Shown: positions 8,127 through 17,270 of the stretch, piece after piece | Position numbering within the stretch: position 1 is the stretch's first letter | Layout: the number at the start of each line of letters is the position of its first letter | Origin: Flavobacteriales bacterium | GTDB taxonomy: Bacteria; Bacteroidota; Bacteroidia; Flavobacteriales_D; UBA2798 | Assembly (NCBI GenBank): GCA_019694795.1 | Contig: JAIBBF010000007.1 | Location: forward strand, 27,799 to 91,798 | DNA length: 64,000 bases | Direction of reading: 5' to 3' | The notes under the pieces: generated by a model | The model's input: only the letters and a program-made list of their open reading frames with translations | Database searches by the model: none | What the model was told of the DNA's origin: nothing | Program-made: the position numbers and the translations under genes

Positions 8127-9704
8127 TTAAAACTCGAATTGGAAAAAGGTATCCATTACGGCTTTTGTAATTACGTATAATCCATTTTCCCCGGTATTGC
8201 GGAAGGTCATTTCAAAATGCATTTCTTCCATGTTTCCGTATGCGTATACTTTGTCCCAATTAGCCATTACCTGACGCGCTTCTTTTTCACGTTCACTCAT
8301 GGAGGCTACCAGAGGTTTAAAGTCGAACATACCGAAGAATGGGTTTTCGCTCGCTTTCTTTTCGAGTCCATCCGCTTTAAAATCTTTCAGTTTACCATTG
8401 GTGGCAACTGAATTGGCCAGACTTTCCGAATTAGAGATGTAAAGTTTACCGGGAGTGAAAACCATATAAGCGTCTCTGTTTTTGTAAACACCATTTTCTG
8501 ATTTTGTAAGATCGGGCATGGTATCTACCATTGATTTTAGTAAATCACCTTTAATTCCAAGGGAAACAGAGAACAAGGGCTCGTTCGATTTATAGGTTTC
8601 AGTTTGTGTTTTTCCTGCTTCATCCTGGTATTCGTATGATTTTTCTACTTCTTCCATTCCTACAAAACTCATAGCAAAATCACCAGTGAAGGAATTCACC
8701 AAATCATTAAATGCTATACCTGTTTTTTCGGAAAACTGATTTTTCTCTTTAGAAATTTCTTCAGGATCTACCGATTCGATGAAGGACATGAAATTAGAAG
8801 GGGAGAGGGATAGTGAGAAGAATCCAAAAAGTTTATCGTTGGTCAAAAAAGAAAGGGTAGAAGGATCAACTCCCTTTTTCGTCAGGTCTTTAGTTTTTGC
8901 CTTTGCTTTATCCGATAAATGATTGATCATTTTTGCAGAGATCTTATCGGTTTCAAATGAAACGGTGTAATAGGTATAAGAACCATCAAAGGTTTCAATC
9001 AGGTTAGCTAATTGTTCCTTTTCCTTACCACGTGCTTCGCGGTTTCCGAGTTTCATCATATCCCCGGAGAAAATCATAGCGCTGAAATCGGCATCTTCTT
9101 TCAAAAAGGTAGCATAGTTTTCATTGGGTTCGGTTTCTACGATCGACTGCGCCATTTTTTCATCCATCAATTTTTCCATTTGCTCTTTGGTGATGTCGAA
9201 ATTGTTAGGATCGGTCATGATAAACATTCCGAATTTTTTGTACCAGCAAATGGCCATTTCATTTTTAGGAGAAATCACATAGTGATAATCATTTTTTTCT
9301 GCCGGTTCAACTTCCATGTCTTCACGAATCAGCTTCGCAAAGGCTTCCGGATCTTTGAGATTGAAAACTGTAACCACACTTTCAATGGTCCCCTCATCAT
9401 TGATGTCGGCCAACACAAAACTTTTACCTGAAAAATCGATACCCGTTTTTTCGGAATCCGTCACATAATCGATCATCTCTGCAAAAATCATTTTAAATGC
9501 ACCCGGAAATACAGCTCCGTCGCTCATTCCTGATTTATCAAGTATTTCCTGCGCTTTTAATGATAAAATCATTTCGGGATTACTTTGTGCAATCAGGTTA
9601 ATGGAGGCACGCTCTGCATCAATGGCGGTTTTGTCGCCACAGGCACTGAGTAAAATAGCTGCAGAAGCCAGAACAAAAAATGATTTCTTAAATGGAATAA
9701 ACAT
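8127..9704 (-). CDS. DUF4836-like lipoprotein
   Basis: 525 residues. A lipoprotein signal ends in LLSAC (lipidated Cys about residue 22). The mature protein is a long alpha/beta protein resembling the DUF4836 family of Bacteroidota lipoproteins: an early segment about Asn-rich states and MILSLKAQEILDKSG, repeated regions describing strands and amphipathic helices, and an acidic overall composition. Function in the family is not known; it is expected on the periplasmic face or outer membrane. The family call rests on general resemblance and length only. It has its own promoter (9737-9763) and terminator. Confidence 0.75.
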   Translation of the reverse strand: MFIPFKKSFFVLASAAILLSACGDKTAIDAERASINLIAQSNPEMILSLKAQEILDKSGMSDGAVFPGAFKMIFAEMIDYVTDSEKTGIDFSGKSFVLADINDEGTIESVVTVFNLKDPEAFAKLIREDMEVEPAEKNDYHYVISPKNEMAICWYKKFGMFIMTDPNNFDITKEQMEKLMDEKMAQSIVETEPNENYATFLKEDADFSAMIFSGDMMKLGNREARGKEKEQLANLIETFDGSYTYYTVSFETDKISAKMINHLSDKAKAKTKDLTKKGVDPSTLSFLTNDKLFGFFSLSLSPSNFMSFIESVDPEEISKEKNQFSEKTGIAFNDLVNSFTGDFAMSFVGMEEVEKSYEYQDEAGKTQTETYKSNEPLFSVSLGIKGDLLKSMVDTMPDLTKSENGVYKNRDAYMVFTPGKLYISNSESLANSVATNGKLKDFKADGLEKKASENPFFGMFDFKPLVASMSEREKEARQVMANWDKVYAYGNMEEMHFEMTFRNTGENGLYVITKAVMDTFFQFEF

Positions 9705-9736
9705 AATTGGTGCTCTAATTTTTAGGTTTGGTCTGC

Positions 9737-9763
9737 CAAAAATACCGGTTTTATCTTTTCAAA
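9737..9763 (-). promoter_or_regulatory. Promoter of the DUF4836-like gene (TTTG ... TATTTTTG)
   Basis: Minus strand: TTTG at 9763-9760 and TATTTTTG at 9744-9737, 19 bases apart start to start. This agrees with the Bacteroidota -33/-7 arrangement. Predicted initiation is about 28 bases before the ATG at 9704. Confidence 0.55.
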
Positions 9764-9827
9764 AACAAGATGTATCGGTAGGAATAAAAATTATTTATGA
9801 ACGGGAATCCCGTGGCATGGCCTTTAA

Positions 9828-9835
9828 TATCTTTG
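9828..9835 (+). promoter_or_regulatory. -7 box TATCTTTG, four bases before the ATG at 9840
   Basis: The sequence reads TATCTTTG-CACC-ATG, a perfect match to TAnnTTTG with N4 spacing. The transcript of the following gene is predicted to be leaderless. Confidence 0.5.
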
Positions 9836-9839
9836 CACC

Positions 9840-10415
9840 ATGCACGATATTGAGCCGCATTATAACTGGAGAAGTCTGTATACCGCAGAAGAAGATGCGA
9901 GGAGTCCGTTCTACGGCAGGGAATACAGTGAGTTTGAGTTTGGCAATCATGTATATGATCATTATATCCATCCCCAATGGGATGAATTCGGATCGCAAAC
10001 GCTTTACCTGAAACTGCTTTATACAGATTATCATCAGGGATATTGCATCATTGAAATGATTGGTGAATGGAACGATTGTTTGTACAACGATATCATGGTT
10101 TTAAAGCGTGAAATACTTGAACCACTTATGGATGAAGGAATCTCCAAATTTATCCTGGTCGGGGAAAATGTGCTCAACTTCCATGCCTCAGACGATTTGT
10201 ATTATGAGGAGTGGTCCGACGATATCTCCGCGGATGGTGGCTGGATTGCCCTTGTAAATTTTCTGGATCATGTTATCCGCGATATGCAGGATGCCAATAT
10301 CGATTCCTATTTGGTAATGGGGGGAAATGTCAATGAAATTGACTGGAGAACCTTACATCCGTCTGACTTCTATAAGCGGGTGGATAAATATGTTCACCGA
10401 AGATTAGAGGCATGA
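9840..10415 (+). CDS. Conserved Bacteroidota protein of unknown function (191 aa)
   Basis: A soluble, acidic 191-residue protein with many Tyr, Trp and Asp (HYNWRSLYTAEEDARSPFYG, GEWNDCLYNDIMVLKREI, FILVGENVLNFHASDDLYYE). It resembles, from memory, an uncharacterised protein that is widespread in Flavobacteria. The pattern of alternating strands and helices (FILVGENVLNFH, DSYLVMGGNVNEIDW) suggests a small alpha/beta fold, but I assign no function. The start fits the promoter box immediately upstream. The last 22 bases overlap the convergent Nudix gene. Confidence 0.75.
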   Translation: MHDIEPHYNWRSLYTAEEDARSPFYGREYSEFEFGNHVYDHYIHPQWDEFGSQTLYLKLLYTDYHQGYCIIEMIGEWNDCLYNDIMVLKREILEPLMDEGISKFILVGENVLNFHASDDLYYEEWSDDISADGGWIALVNFLDHVIRDMQDANIDSYLVMGGNVNEIDWRTLHPSDFYKRVDKYVHRRLEA

Positions 10416-10846
10416 ACCGATAGGAGTTCCGCCACTTTTTTATCTATGGGAAAGGTAAAATGTTCCGGACTAATCTCAGCCATTTCAATCCACCTGAACG
10501 ACTGCGCTCCTTCCGATACTTCAAAGTCAAATTCCCGTTCCGAGATGCGGATATTACGGCTATCGAAATCCTGAACTAAATAATAAATACTGATGATTTG
10601 ATTCGAGGTATGGAAAGCCGAAGCCTGAAAAAAATCGGTGGTATAAAAATGAGAAATGCCATCAATTTCAAGGTCCATTTCCTCCCGGCATTCCCGTTTT
10701 AGGCAGTCAATAGTTCCTTCTCCAAATTCAAGTCCCCCTCCCACAAACTTGGTAAATGATTTTCCAAAACGGTGCTCGTCGGTAACCAGGACCTTATTTT
10801 CATGGATTAGAATTCCATAAACACGGATATTAAATACCTTTTTCAT
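10394..10846 (-). CDS. Nudix hydrolase
   Basis: 150 residues. The Nudix box GX5EX7REUXEEXGU is visible at about residues 38-60 as GGLEFGEGTIDCLKRECREE followed by MDLEI, with the catalytic REECxEE glutamates in place. The family hydrolyses nucleoside diphosphates linked to another moiety; the substrate cannot be told here. The ATG overlaps the stop of the upstream membrane-protein gene (ATGA at 10843-10846), so both are co-translated. The 3' end overlaps the convergent 191-aa gene by 22 bases. Confidence 0.88.
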   Translation of the reverse strand: MKKVFNIRVYGILIHENKVLVTDEHRFGKSFTKFVGGGLEFGEGTIDCLKRECREEMDLEIDGISHFYTTDFFQASAFHTSNQIISIYYLVQDFDSRNIRISEREFDFEVSEGAQSFRWIEMAEISPEHFTFPIDKKVAELLSVHASNLR

Positions 10847-11478
10847 GAATCAATGACCTCAGAATTGGATTGCGATTGCTGTAAATATTGGATATAGGCA
10901 CTTATTTCTTTTTTATAGGTGGATAATAACCGGGCATTTAACAGCAATGAAGTGAAAACAATAAAAGAGAAATTTTGTTGGGGCGGCAAGATGAACAGGA
11001 TAATCAAATTCAAATAGACAATCATCAGATCGATTATTCTAAAATTTGAAATTCCATTATGGAGCAAGATGAGAGAAAGTCCGTGCCCCATACTAAATGC
11101 CGAATAAACGACGGTAATATTGATTCGATCACCAAAATAATTTTCTTTAGAAAATAGAGCAGCAAGCAAATTAAGCAAAGCACAAAAGATGATAGAAATT
11201 TGAAGGGGCTTTAATTTTTTAGGCGGATGATTATTGGTGTTCCGCGGAATTAATCCATCCACTTTAATTTCAAGATCCAAACTAACAGGATTTACCCTTA
11301 ATGAAAGCTCCCGGTGATCGGGAAGAATGTATTTTATTTCTTTGGATAATTCATTCATGCTCGGATAAGAACCCAGTTCCGTTTCATTGTACCAGATTCT
11401 GACATTCCGGAATTGTTTTTCCCAGGTCATTCTGATTTCTTCCGGATGATCTTTGGTGCCGAACTGAATGCTTTTCAT
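10843..11478 (-). CDS. Uncharacterised membrane protein
   Basis: 211 residues. The first 90 are soluble with several strands (VRIWYNETELGSYPSM, ELSLRVNPVSLDLEIKVDG). The rest holds about four hydrophobic segments (ISIIFCALLNLLAALF, INITVVYSAFSMGHGLSLILL, LMIVYLNLIILFILP, FIVFTSLLLNARLL). I recognise no family. It is coupled by ATGA overlap to the Nudix gene. The start lies just downstream of the terminator of the acidic-protein gene. Confidence 0.65.
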   Translation of the reverse strand: MKSIQFGTKDHPEEIRMTWEKQFRNVRIWYNETELGSYPSMNELSKEIKYILPDHRELSLRVNPVSLDLEIKVDGLIPRNTNNHPPKKLKPLQISIIFCALLNLLAALFSKENYFGDRINITVVYSAFSMGHGLSLILLHNGISNFRIIDLMIVYLNLIILFILPPQQNFSFIVFTSLLLNARLLSTYKKEISAYIQYLQQSQSNSEVIDS

Positions 11479-11505
11479 ATCCGAATGAGGGAATGGTCAA
11501 AAAAA

Positions 11506-11525
11506 AATCCCGCAGTTGCGGGATT
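11506..11525 (-). terminator. Intrinsic terminator of the acidic-protein gene
   Basis: Perfect stem AATCCCGCA / TGCGGGATT with a two-base spacer, followed on the minus strand by a run of eight T. It lies 20 bases after the stop at 11546, so it ends that transcript just before the next gene start. Confidence 0.88.
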
Positions 11526-11545
11526 AAATATAGGAATCATTTAGC

Positions 11546-11944
11546 TTAATCTTCATCATCATCATCACCGGCATCATCACCAGCTTCATCATCATCACCT
11601 CCGTCGGCATCCGGTTTATCATATTCCTCTTCGTCGTCGTCATCCGCTCCGAATTCTCCCTTATCGCCTTCGAAACCGCCTCCGGTATCCGGAACACTAA
11701 AGTCATCGTCGCCAAAGAATTCTTCATCCTCATCATCGACCGATTTTGATTTTTTCTCTACGAATTTAACCTTAACCAGGTAAATGGCTTCGGCTGTTTC
11801 AAGGGTAACAACGGTAAGTGTTTCCTTAGGCGTAACTATTTTCTGTACATGCCCGGCATAACCGGCAGGATACTTCTTTTTAAGCTCCTGTTGCATTTCA
11901 GGACTTAATTTCTCATAGCTAATGATACTTTTCTTCTTTTCCAT
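11546..11944 (-). CDS. Small protein with a very acidic Asp/Glu/Gly tail
   Basis: 132 residues in two parts. Residues 1-65 form a compact basic/hydrophobic domain (SYEKLSPEMQQELKKKYPAG, ... AEAIYLVKVKFVEKKSKS). Residues 68-132 are almost entirely Asp, Glu and Gly. I recall similar two-part proteins in Flavobacteria, without known function. Acidic tails of this kind occur in nucleic-acid or protein chaperones, but that is only analogy. The reading frame is supported by its own terminator (11506-11525) and by amino-acid composition. Confidence 0.75.
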   Translation of the reverse strand: MEKKKSIISYEKLSPEMQQELKKKYPAGYAGHVQKIVTPKETLTVVTLETAEAIYLVKVKFVEKKSKSVDDEDEEFFGDDDFSVPDTGGGFEGDKGEFGADDDDEEEYDKPDADGGDDDEAGDDAGDDDDED

Positions 11945-12071
11945 TACTCGAAAGCTAAAAGATGTTTTGCGTTTTTAATTTCGGGGCTAATATAAAAGGA
12001 ATTTCCAAATGCAAAATTTCCTGCAATAAAAAACGTGCTTCATTTTTTTAACCAAAGGATGAGGAAATCTT

Positions 12072-13250
12072 TCAATAATGGATTACTCCCGAACCAATCA
12101 ATTCATCATCGAGGTACCAGGCAGCAAACTGACCGGGAGTAATTCCCTTCTGAGGCCTGTCGAATTTTAAGTACCACCCTTCGGGTGATGGAATGATCGT
12201 CGCATCTTCCAGGGGCTGACGATATCTGATTCTGGACTTCACTTTTAAACCGCCATTTCCGGGTATCAGATCTTTTCTGATCCAATGAATTTCATCATTT
12301 CGAATGAATAAGGCCTTGCGGTATAAACCGGGATGATCTTCTCCCTGTCCGGTATAAATAATGTTATTTTCTACATCCAGCGCTATCACAAATAAGGGAC
12401 GGGCTGTGCCTCCGATGTTGAGACCTTTTCGTTGACCAATGGTATAAAAGTGAGCCCCGTCATGCTTTCCAACTATTTTACCCATTTCTGGCTGATACGT
12501 AAAAGGGTGGGAGAGGCCTGATAAATCGGAATCGCTTAGGGAATTGTAATCGGTGTACATTGGCAAATCGGAAGGGATTTCTATCACTTTCCCTTCTTTT
12601 ACCTTCAACTTTTGTTGCAAAAATTCAGGCAGGCTGATTTGTCCGACAAAGCATAATCCTTGTGAATCTTTTTTGTTGGCGGTAATTAAATTTTCGCGGG
12701 CCGCTATGGCTCTTACTTCACTTTTTTGTAAATGTCCAATGGGAAATAGTGCTTTCGAAAGCTGTTCTTGCGATACCTGGCACAAAAAATAACTCTGGTC
12801 TTTATTTGGATCCAATCCGGATAACAGGCGATAAACCGGTCCATCTGGACCCTGAATTTCATCCCTCCGGCAATAATGACCGGTGGCCACCAGATCTGCA
12901 CCCAATTTTAAAGCGGCGTCCAAAAACACATCGAACTTTATTTCACGGTTACACAACACATCCGGGTTAGGGGTTCTTCCCAATTCGTATTCCCGGAACA
13001 TGTAGTCAACAATCCGATCCTTATATTCTGCCGAGAAATCAATGGTTTGAAAAGGTATTCCCAGTTTTTCTGCCACCAGCATCGCGTCTGTGGAATCATC
13101 TATCCAGGGACATTCATTGTGTAATGTAACGGACTCATCGGTCCAGTTGCGCATAAAAATCCCAATCACCTCATACCCTTGCTCTTTCAGCAAATAGGCG
13201 GCAACACTGGAATCTACTCCCCCCGAAAGGCCTACAACAACGCGTTTCAT
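12072..13250 (-). CDS. mnmA: tRNA-specific 2-thiouridylase MnmA
   Basis: 392 residues. It thiolates U34 of Lys, Glu and Gln tRNAs. The PP-loop [12 protein letters not shown] is at residues 8-19 and MRNW follows at about 33. The two catalytic Cys are in the contexts [10 protein letters not shown] and QGLCFVGQ. The tRNA-recognition loop [14 protein letters not shown] and a C-terminal beta barrel ending GVIHY are present. A TAnnTTTG box at 13255-13262 is exactly four bases before the ATG. Confidence 0.97.
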   Translation of the reverse strand: MKRVVVGLSGGVDSSVAAYLLKEQGYEVIGIFMRNWTDESVTLHNECPWIDDSTDAMLVAEKLGIPFQTIDFSAEYKDRIVDYMFREYELGRTPNPDVLCNREIKFDVFLDAALKLGADLVATGHYCRRDEIQGPDGPVYRLLSGLDPNKDQSYFLCQVSQEQLSKALFPIGHLQKSEVRAIAARENLITANKKDSQGLCFVGQISLPEFLQQKLKVKEGKVIEIPSDLPMYTDYNSLSDSDLSGLSHPFTYQPEMGKIVGKHDGAHFYTIGQRKGLNIGGTARPLFVIALDVENNIIYTGQGEDHPGLYRKALFIRNDEIHWIRKDLIPGNGGLKVKSRIRYRQPLEDATIIPSPEGWYLKFDRPQKGITPGQFAAWYLDDELIGSGVIHY

Positions 13251-13254
13251 GGCA

Positions 13255-13262
13255 CAAAGATA
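13255..13262 (-). promoter_or_regulatory. -7 box TATCTTTG, four bases before the mnmA ATG
   Basis: Minus strand TATCTTTG-TGCC-ATG: perfect TAnnTTTG with N4 spacing, predicting leaderless initiation. The same box sequence serves the gene at 9840. Confidence 0.5.
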
Positions 13263-13321
13263 GTTAGTATTCAGCGTTTAATTTGTTTAAAAAGGAATGT
13301 TATTTTTACAAAAAAGCTCCT

Positions 13322-14196
13322 ATGAAAAAGTTGATGGTTTTGGCCCTGGTGTTGAATGTCCTTACCGGCTTCGCACAAAAGGGAAAAAGTAAGGAAGATC
13401 TGGTTGCATTTCGGATTTTTGATTCGAAGGGCAAAGAAGTTCGCTTTGCTGATGCAAGTGCACGATTGCTGAAAAATGATGTCGTGTTTTTTGGAGAGCT
13501 GCACAACAATGCCATTGCACACTGGATTCAGCTTCGTTTAACGCAGGCCTGTTGGGAAGTGAAAAAAGAAAATATGTTTCTCGCTGCAGAAATGTTCGAA
13601 GCGGATAATCAATTGGGAATGGACGATTTTTTGAAGGGTAACATCGACGAAAAAGTGTTTAAGGAAAAAGTTCGTTTGTGGCCCAATTATGAAACAGATT
13701 ACAAGCCTTTGGTGGATTTTGCCAAGGAAAAAAACTTGCTTTCATCTGTGCGAATGTCCCCCGCAAATATGCCAATCTGGTTTATAAACGTGGTTTAGAT
13801 TCATTGGCACTTTTAAGTCAGGAAGAAAAAAACTGGATCGCTCCATTGCCCATTGAATATGATGGATCATTAGGCTGCTACAAACGCATGCTGGAGATGT
13901 CGGGTGGTCACGGTGGTGATAATTTACCCAAAGCACAAGCGGTTAAAGATGCTACGATGGCATGGTTTATTTCCAAGGCTTGGTCGAAAGGAAAATTTGG
14001 TATTCACTATAACGGATCCTGGCACTCGGAGTATGGCGAGGGTATTCAATGGTATTTAAAAAAGTATTCTCCGGGCATACAATTGGGTTCCATCACCACG
14101 GTGAGCCAAAAAAATGTGAATGTATTGGAAAAGGAAAACCTGGATAAATCGGATTTTATCATTGTGGTGGCGGAAGATATGACCACGACCCATTAA
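13322..14196 (+). pseudogene. ChaN-like (DUF399) protein, split by a -1 frameshift
   Basis: Two adjoining frames encode one protein. The first (ATG 13322, stop 13798, 158 aa) has a signal peptide (MKKLMVLALVLNVLTGFAQ) and the ChaN motif VFFGELHNNAIAHWIQ, whose His residues bind haem in known members. The second frame (-1) continues with FICANVPRKYANLVYKRG and ends in EDMTTTH at 14196. Reading both through a -1 shift near 13735 gives 291 residues, a normal family length. The shift point lies at seven A (13728-13734). In frame zero this forms A AAA AAC, a classical -1 slippery heptamer. It may be a one-base deletion, a homopolymer sequencing error, or programmed frameshifting. I mark it as broken because the first option is the simplest. 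Confidence 0.8.
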
Positions 14197-14322
14197 AAAA
14201 TGTTAAGGGTTGAATTTCTCACCGAGGCTTCCGTTTATCTCTAAGATATTAACTATACATTGCTGATACTTATTCTTTGAATCAGACCAACAGTTGGGTC
14301 CAATTTGGCATTTTTGTAACAC

Positions 14323-15294
14323 ATGGAATACCCTTTAGATATATCGTTAGTCATTCCTCTGAAAAATGAGGAAGAATCTCTTCCGGAATTGTGCGCGTGG
14401 ATTGACCGCGTTTGTAAGCAACACAAGTTTAGTTATGAAGCTATTTTGGTGGATGATGGAAGCGATGATAATTCATGGAGCATCATTCAATCGATCTCAT
14501 CGGAGAACAATAATGTAAAGGGAATTAAATTCAGAAGAAATTACGGCAAATCGGCGGCCTTGCATGTGGGATTTGAAGCTGCAAGGGGACGTGTGGTAAT
14601 TACGATGGATGCGGATTTGCAGGATAGTCCCGATGAAATTCCGGAACTCTATGCCATGATCACCGAGCAGGGATATGATTTGGTTTCCGGTTGGAAAAAG
14701 AAGCGCTATGATCCCATCATGAAAACGCTTCCCACCAAGTTATTCAATTGGGCAACACGTAAAATGTCGGGCATTTATCTCCATGATTTCAATTGTGGAT
14801 TAAAGGCGTATAAAAACAAGGTGGTAAAATCGGTAGAGGTAATGGGCGAAATGCACCGTTACATTCCTGTTATTGCCAAATGGAACGGTTTTAAAAAAAT
14901 CGGAGAAAAAGTAGTTGCGCACCAGGCCAGGAAATACGGATCATCCAAGTTCGGGTGGAATCGTTTTATCAATGGATTTCTCGATTTATTTACCATCACT
15001 TTTGTGAGTCGTTTTTCCAAAAAGCCCATGCACTTTTTCGGAGCTTTGGGAACCTTAATGTTTTTCATCGGTTTTATACTTGCCCTGTATATGGGAATCG
15101 ATAAATTATTTATCAATACCGCAGGAAGCAAAATTGCTGAGCGTCCGGTTTTTTACATTTCCCTTACAACCATGATATTGGGAACTCAATTATTCCTGAC
15201 CGGATTTTTGGCTGAATTGCTGGTTAGAAATTCGTCGACCCGCAACAATTATCATGTAGAGGACAAAACCGGTTTTTCAACTTCCGATAAGTGA
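14323..15294 (+). CDS. Polyprenyl-phosphate glycosyltransferase, family GT2 (GtrB/DPM1-like)
   Basis: 323 residues. The GT-A domain starts with LVIPLKNEEESLPEL, has the nucleotide-binding VDDGSDDNS and the DXD-type MDADLQDSPDEIPEL (DAD at 96-98). Two long C-terminal hydrophobic helices (about 232-257 and 272-297) anchor it in the inner membrane. This architecture is that of enzymes that move a sugar from a nucleotide sugar to undecaprenyl phosphate. It overlaps the next glycosyltransferase gene by four bases (GTGA), so the two likely act on the same glycan. Confidence 0.88.
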   Translation: MEYPLDISLVIPLKNEEESLPELCAWIDRVCKQHKFSYEAILVDDGSDDNSWSIIQSISSENNNVKGIKFRRNYGKSAALHVGFEAARGRVVITMDADLQDSPDEIPELYAMITEQGYDLVSGWKKKRYDPIMKTLPTKLFNWATRKMSGIYLHDFNCGLKAYKNKVVKSVEVMGEMHRYIPVIAKWNGFKKIGEKVVAHQARKYGSSKFGWNRFINGFLDLFTITFVSRFSKKPMHFFGALGTLMFFIGFILALYMGIDKLFINTAGSKIAERPVFYISLTTMILGTQLFLTGFLAELLVRNSSTRNNYHVEDKTGFSTSDK

Positions 15295-16424
15295 GAATTG
15301 CGATCATAGGACCAGCATGGCCATTGCGTGGCGGTATTGCAAATTTTAATGAAGCTTTAGCGCGGGCATTGCAAAAAGAAGGACATCAGGTTCGACTTTT
15401 CTCCTTTTCACTACAGTATCCCGGATTTTTATTCCCCGGTAAAACACAATTTGAATCGGGCGCAACACCAGCGGATCTTGATATTGATACATGCATTAAT
15501 TCGGTAAATCCGATTTCGTGGAGGAAGAGTTCCAGAAAAATTAAAGCCTATCAACCAGATCTTGTTTTAGTCCGCTTTTGGCTTCCCTTTATGGGACCAG
15601 CACTCGGGTCCATTTGTAAATCGCTGCGAAAAAAAATTCCGGTAATCGCCATTACGGATAATGTTATTCCACACGAAGGAAGACCGGGCGACAGGGTATT
15701 CACGTCCTATTTTTTAAAACAGTGCCACGGCTTTATCGCGATGTCGCAATCGGTTCTTTCCGATCTGGATAAATTTAATGTAAAGGGACCCAAAAAATTA
15801 TTGGCGCATCCTATTTATAATATTTTCGGTGAAGCAGTAGATCGAAAATTGGCTTTGGAAAAATTGGGGCTCGATCCGGACTACAACTACTTATTGTTTT
15901 TTGGGATCATTAGAAAATACAAGGGACTGGATATTCTGCTTGAAGCATTAAGCAGGGTAGACGTTAAAAAATATAGCGTAAAATTATTAATAGCAGGTGA
16001 GTTTTATGAGGATGATCAACCCTACAAAAAATTCATCAGTGATCATCAGCTGGAGCAGGTGGTTGTTTTGCATGATCATTTTATTCCTTCCGACGAAGTG
16101 AAGTACTATTTCAGTGCCGCAAGTCTTGTTACACAAACCTACCGTACGGCAACCCAAAGTGGCGTAACTCAGATTGCGTATCATTTTGGTAGACCGATGC
16201 TGGTAACGGATGTAGGCGGATTGGCAGAGACGGTTCCCCATGGTAAAGTGGGCTATGTAACCAGTACTCAACCTTCCGTTATAGCATCATCCATCGAGGA
16301 TTTTTTTCTTCACCACCGTGAGGAGGAAATGATTAAAAATACTCAATTGGAAAGCAAGCGGTTCGAATGGTCGGTATTTACCCAAGGCATAATGGATTTA
16401 CTGGCGCAAGTCGAGGCCCGATAA
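15291..16424 (+). CDS. Glycosyltransferase, GT4/GT-B fold
   Basis: 377 residues from a GTG start that overlaps the previous stop. The N-terminal half begins with a Rossmann strand and the glycine loop WPLRGGIANFN. The C-terminal half contains LFFGIIRKYKGLDILLEAL, the donor-binding loop SGVTQIAYHFGRPMLVTDVG and GLAETVPHGKVGYV, the normal order for GT4 retaining enzymes. It likely adds a sugar in the cytoplasm to a lipid-linked glycan made with the coupled GT2 enzyme. Acceptor and donor cannot be told. Confidence 0.87.
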   Translation: MRIAIIGPAWPLRGGIANFNEALARALQKEGHQVRLFSFSLQYPGFLFPGKTQFESGATPADLDIDTCINSVNPISWRKSSRKIKAYQPDLVLVRFWLPFMGPALGSICKSLRKKIPVIAITDNVIPHEGRPGDRVFTSYFLKQCHGFIAMSQSVLSDLDKFNVKGPKKLLAHPIYNIFGEAVDRKLALEKLGLDPDYNYLLFFGIIRKYKGLDILLEALSRVDVKKYSVKLLIAGEFYEDDQPYKKFISDHQLEQVVVLHDHFIPSDEVKYYFSAASLVTQTYRTATQSGVTQIAYHFGRPMLVTDVGGLAETVPHGKVGYVTSTQPSVIASSIEDFFLHHREEEMIKNTQLESKRFEWSVFTQGIMDLLAQVEAR

Positions 16425-16447
16425 TTGTATTGAAAAAAATGAATGGT

Positions 16448-16455
16448 TAAATTTG
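16448..16455 (+). promoter_or_regulatory. -7 box TAAATTTG, five bases before the MORN gene ATG
   Basis: A perfect TAnnTTTG box. TTG triplets at 16425 and 16430 bracket the expected -33 position. It supports the start at 16461, with almost no leader. Confidence 0.4.
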
Positions 16456-16460
16456 AAAAT

Positions 16461-17270
16461 ATGAAGGTCCTGTTTTTTATTTCTGTGATGATGATTTCCC
16501 TGCAAGGAGTGGCACAAACGAGTCCACAGCAAGGACAACCGACCAAAACCAATCAACTGGACGCCAAAGGACAGAAAACGGGTCCATGGACGGTGACCTA
16601 TGATAAGACCAACAAGGTTCGATATAAGGGTCAATTCAAAGCCGGAAAGCCTTATGGTGTATTCGAACATTATTACGAATCCGGCAAGCTGAAAGCAAAA
16701 ATTACCTATATGACCGATGGAAAAACTTCCAGAGGTAAATACTATTATGAAAACGGAAATCTATTATCTGAGGGAAAGTATATCAATCAGAAAAAAGATT
16801 CCATCTGGTTGTTTTATGATGAGCGCGGTAAATTAAGTTCTTCCGAAAAGTTTGTCAATGATTTGAATGAAGGAAAGAAAACCGTCTTTTATTTAAATGG
16901 ATCTCCATCTGAAGTATTAAATTTTAAAGGAGGCAAACGAAATGGCGAATGGATCCGTTATTTTGAGGATGGGAAAACCATGATAAAAGGGGCATACAAA
17001 GATGATATGTACGCCGGAGAAGTCCTTTATTATCACACCAATGGAAAAATGATGTTGCGTGAGTTTTATCTAAATGGTAAATTAGAGGGCGTTCGCATAC
17101 AATACGACGATGAAGGCAAGGAAGTAGCCAGAGCTCATTACAAGCAAGGCAAAAAATTAGAAGGCAAGGAAGAGGAAGCTTACATCAAGGAAATGGAAGA
17201 ACGCAAAAACAATATTCAGCAGCAAAAGCAAAACGGAAATAAAGGAACGAGTGGTACAAAACCGAAATAG
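16461..17270 (+). CDS. Exported MORN-repeat protein
   Basis: 269 residues from the ATG at 16461. The frame opens at 16443, but the signal peptide MKVLFFISVMMISLQGVAQ starts at the inner Met. The body contains about six to seven MORN-type units of 20-25 residues (GPWTVTYDKTNKVRYKGQFK, GKYYYENGNLLSEGKY, GEWIRYFEDGKTMIKGAYK, GEVLYYHTNGKMMLREFY). It ends in a charged, Gln-rich tail (EMEERKNNIQQQKQNGNKGT). Such proteins are common in Bacteroidota and their role is unknown. The 3' end overlaps the following lipoprotein gene by 20 bases. Confidence 0.82.
   Translation: MKVLFFISVMMISLQGVAQTSPQQGQPTKTNQLDAKGQKTGPWTVTYDKTNKVRYKGQFKAGKPYGVFEHYYESGKLKAKITYMTDGKTSRGKYYYENGNLLSEGKYINQKKDSIWLFYDERGKLSSSEKFVNDLNEGKKTVFYLNGSPSEVLNFKGGKRNGEWIRYFEDGKTMIKGAYKDDMYAGEVLYYHTNGKMMLREFYLNGKLEGVRIQYDDEGKEVARAHYKQGKKLEGKEEEAYIKEMEERKNNIQQQKQNGNKGTSGTKPK

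Noticed and set aside
13301..13799. Two independent genes at 13322 and 13804
   Set aside because: The two frames together give one ChaN-like protein of normal length; the second frame has no start or promoter of its own.
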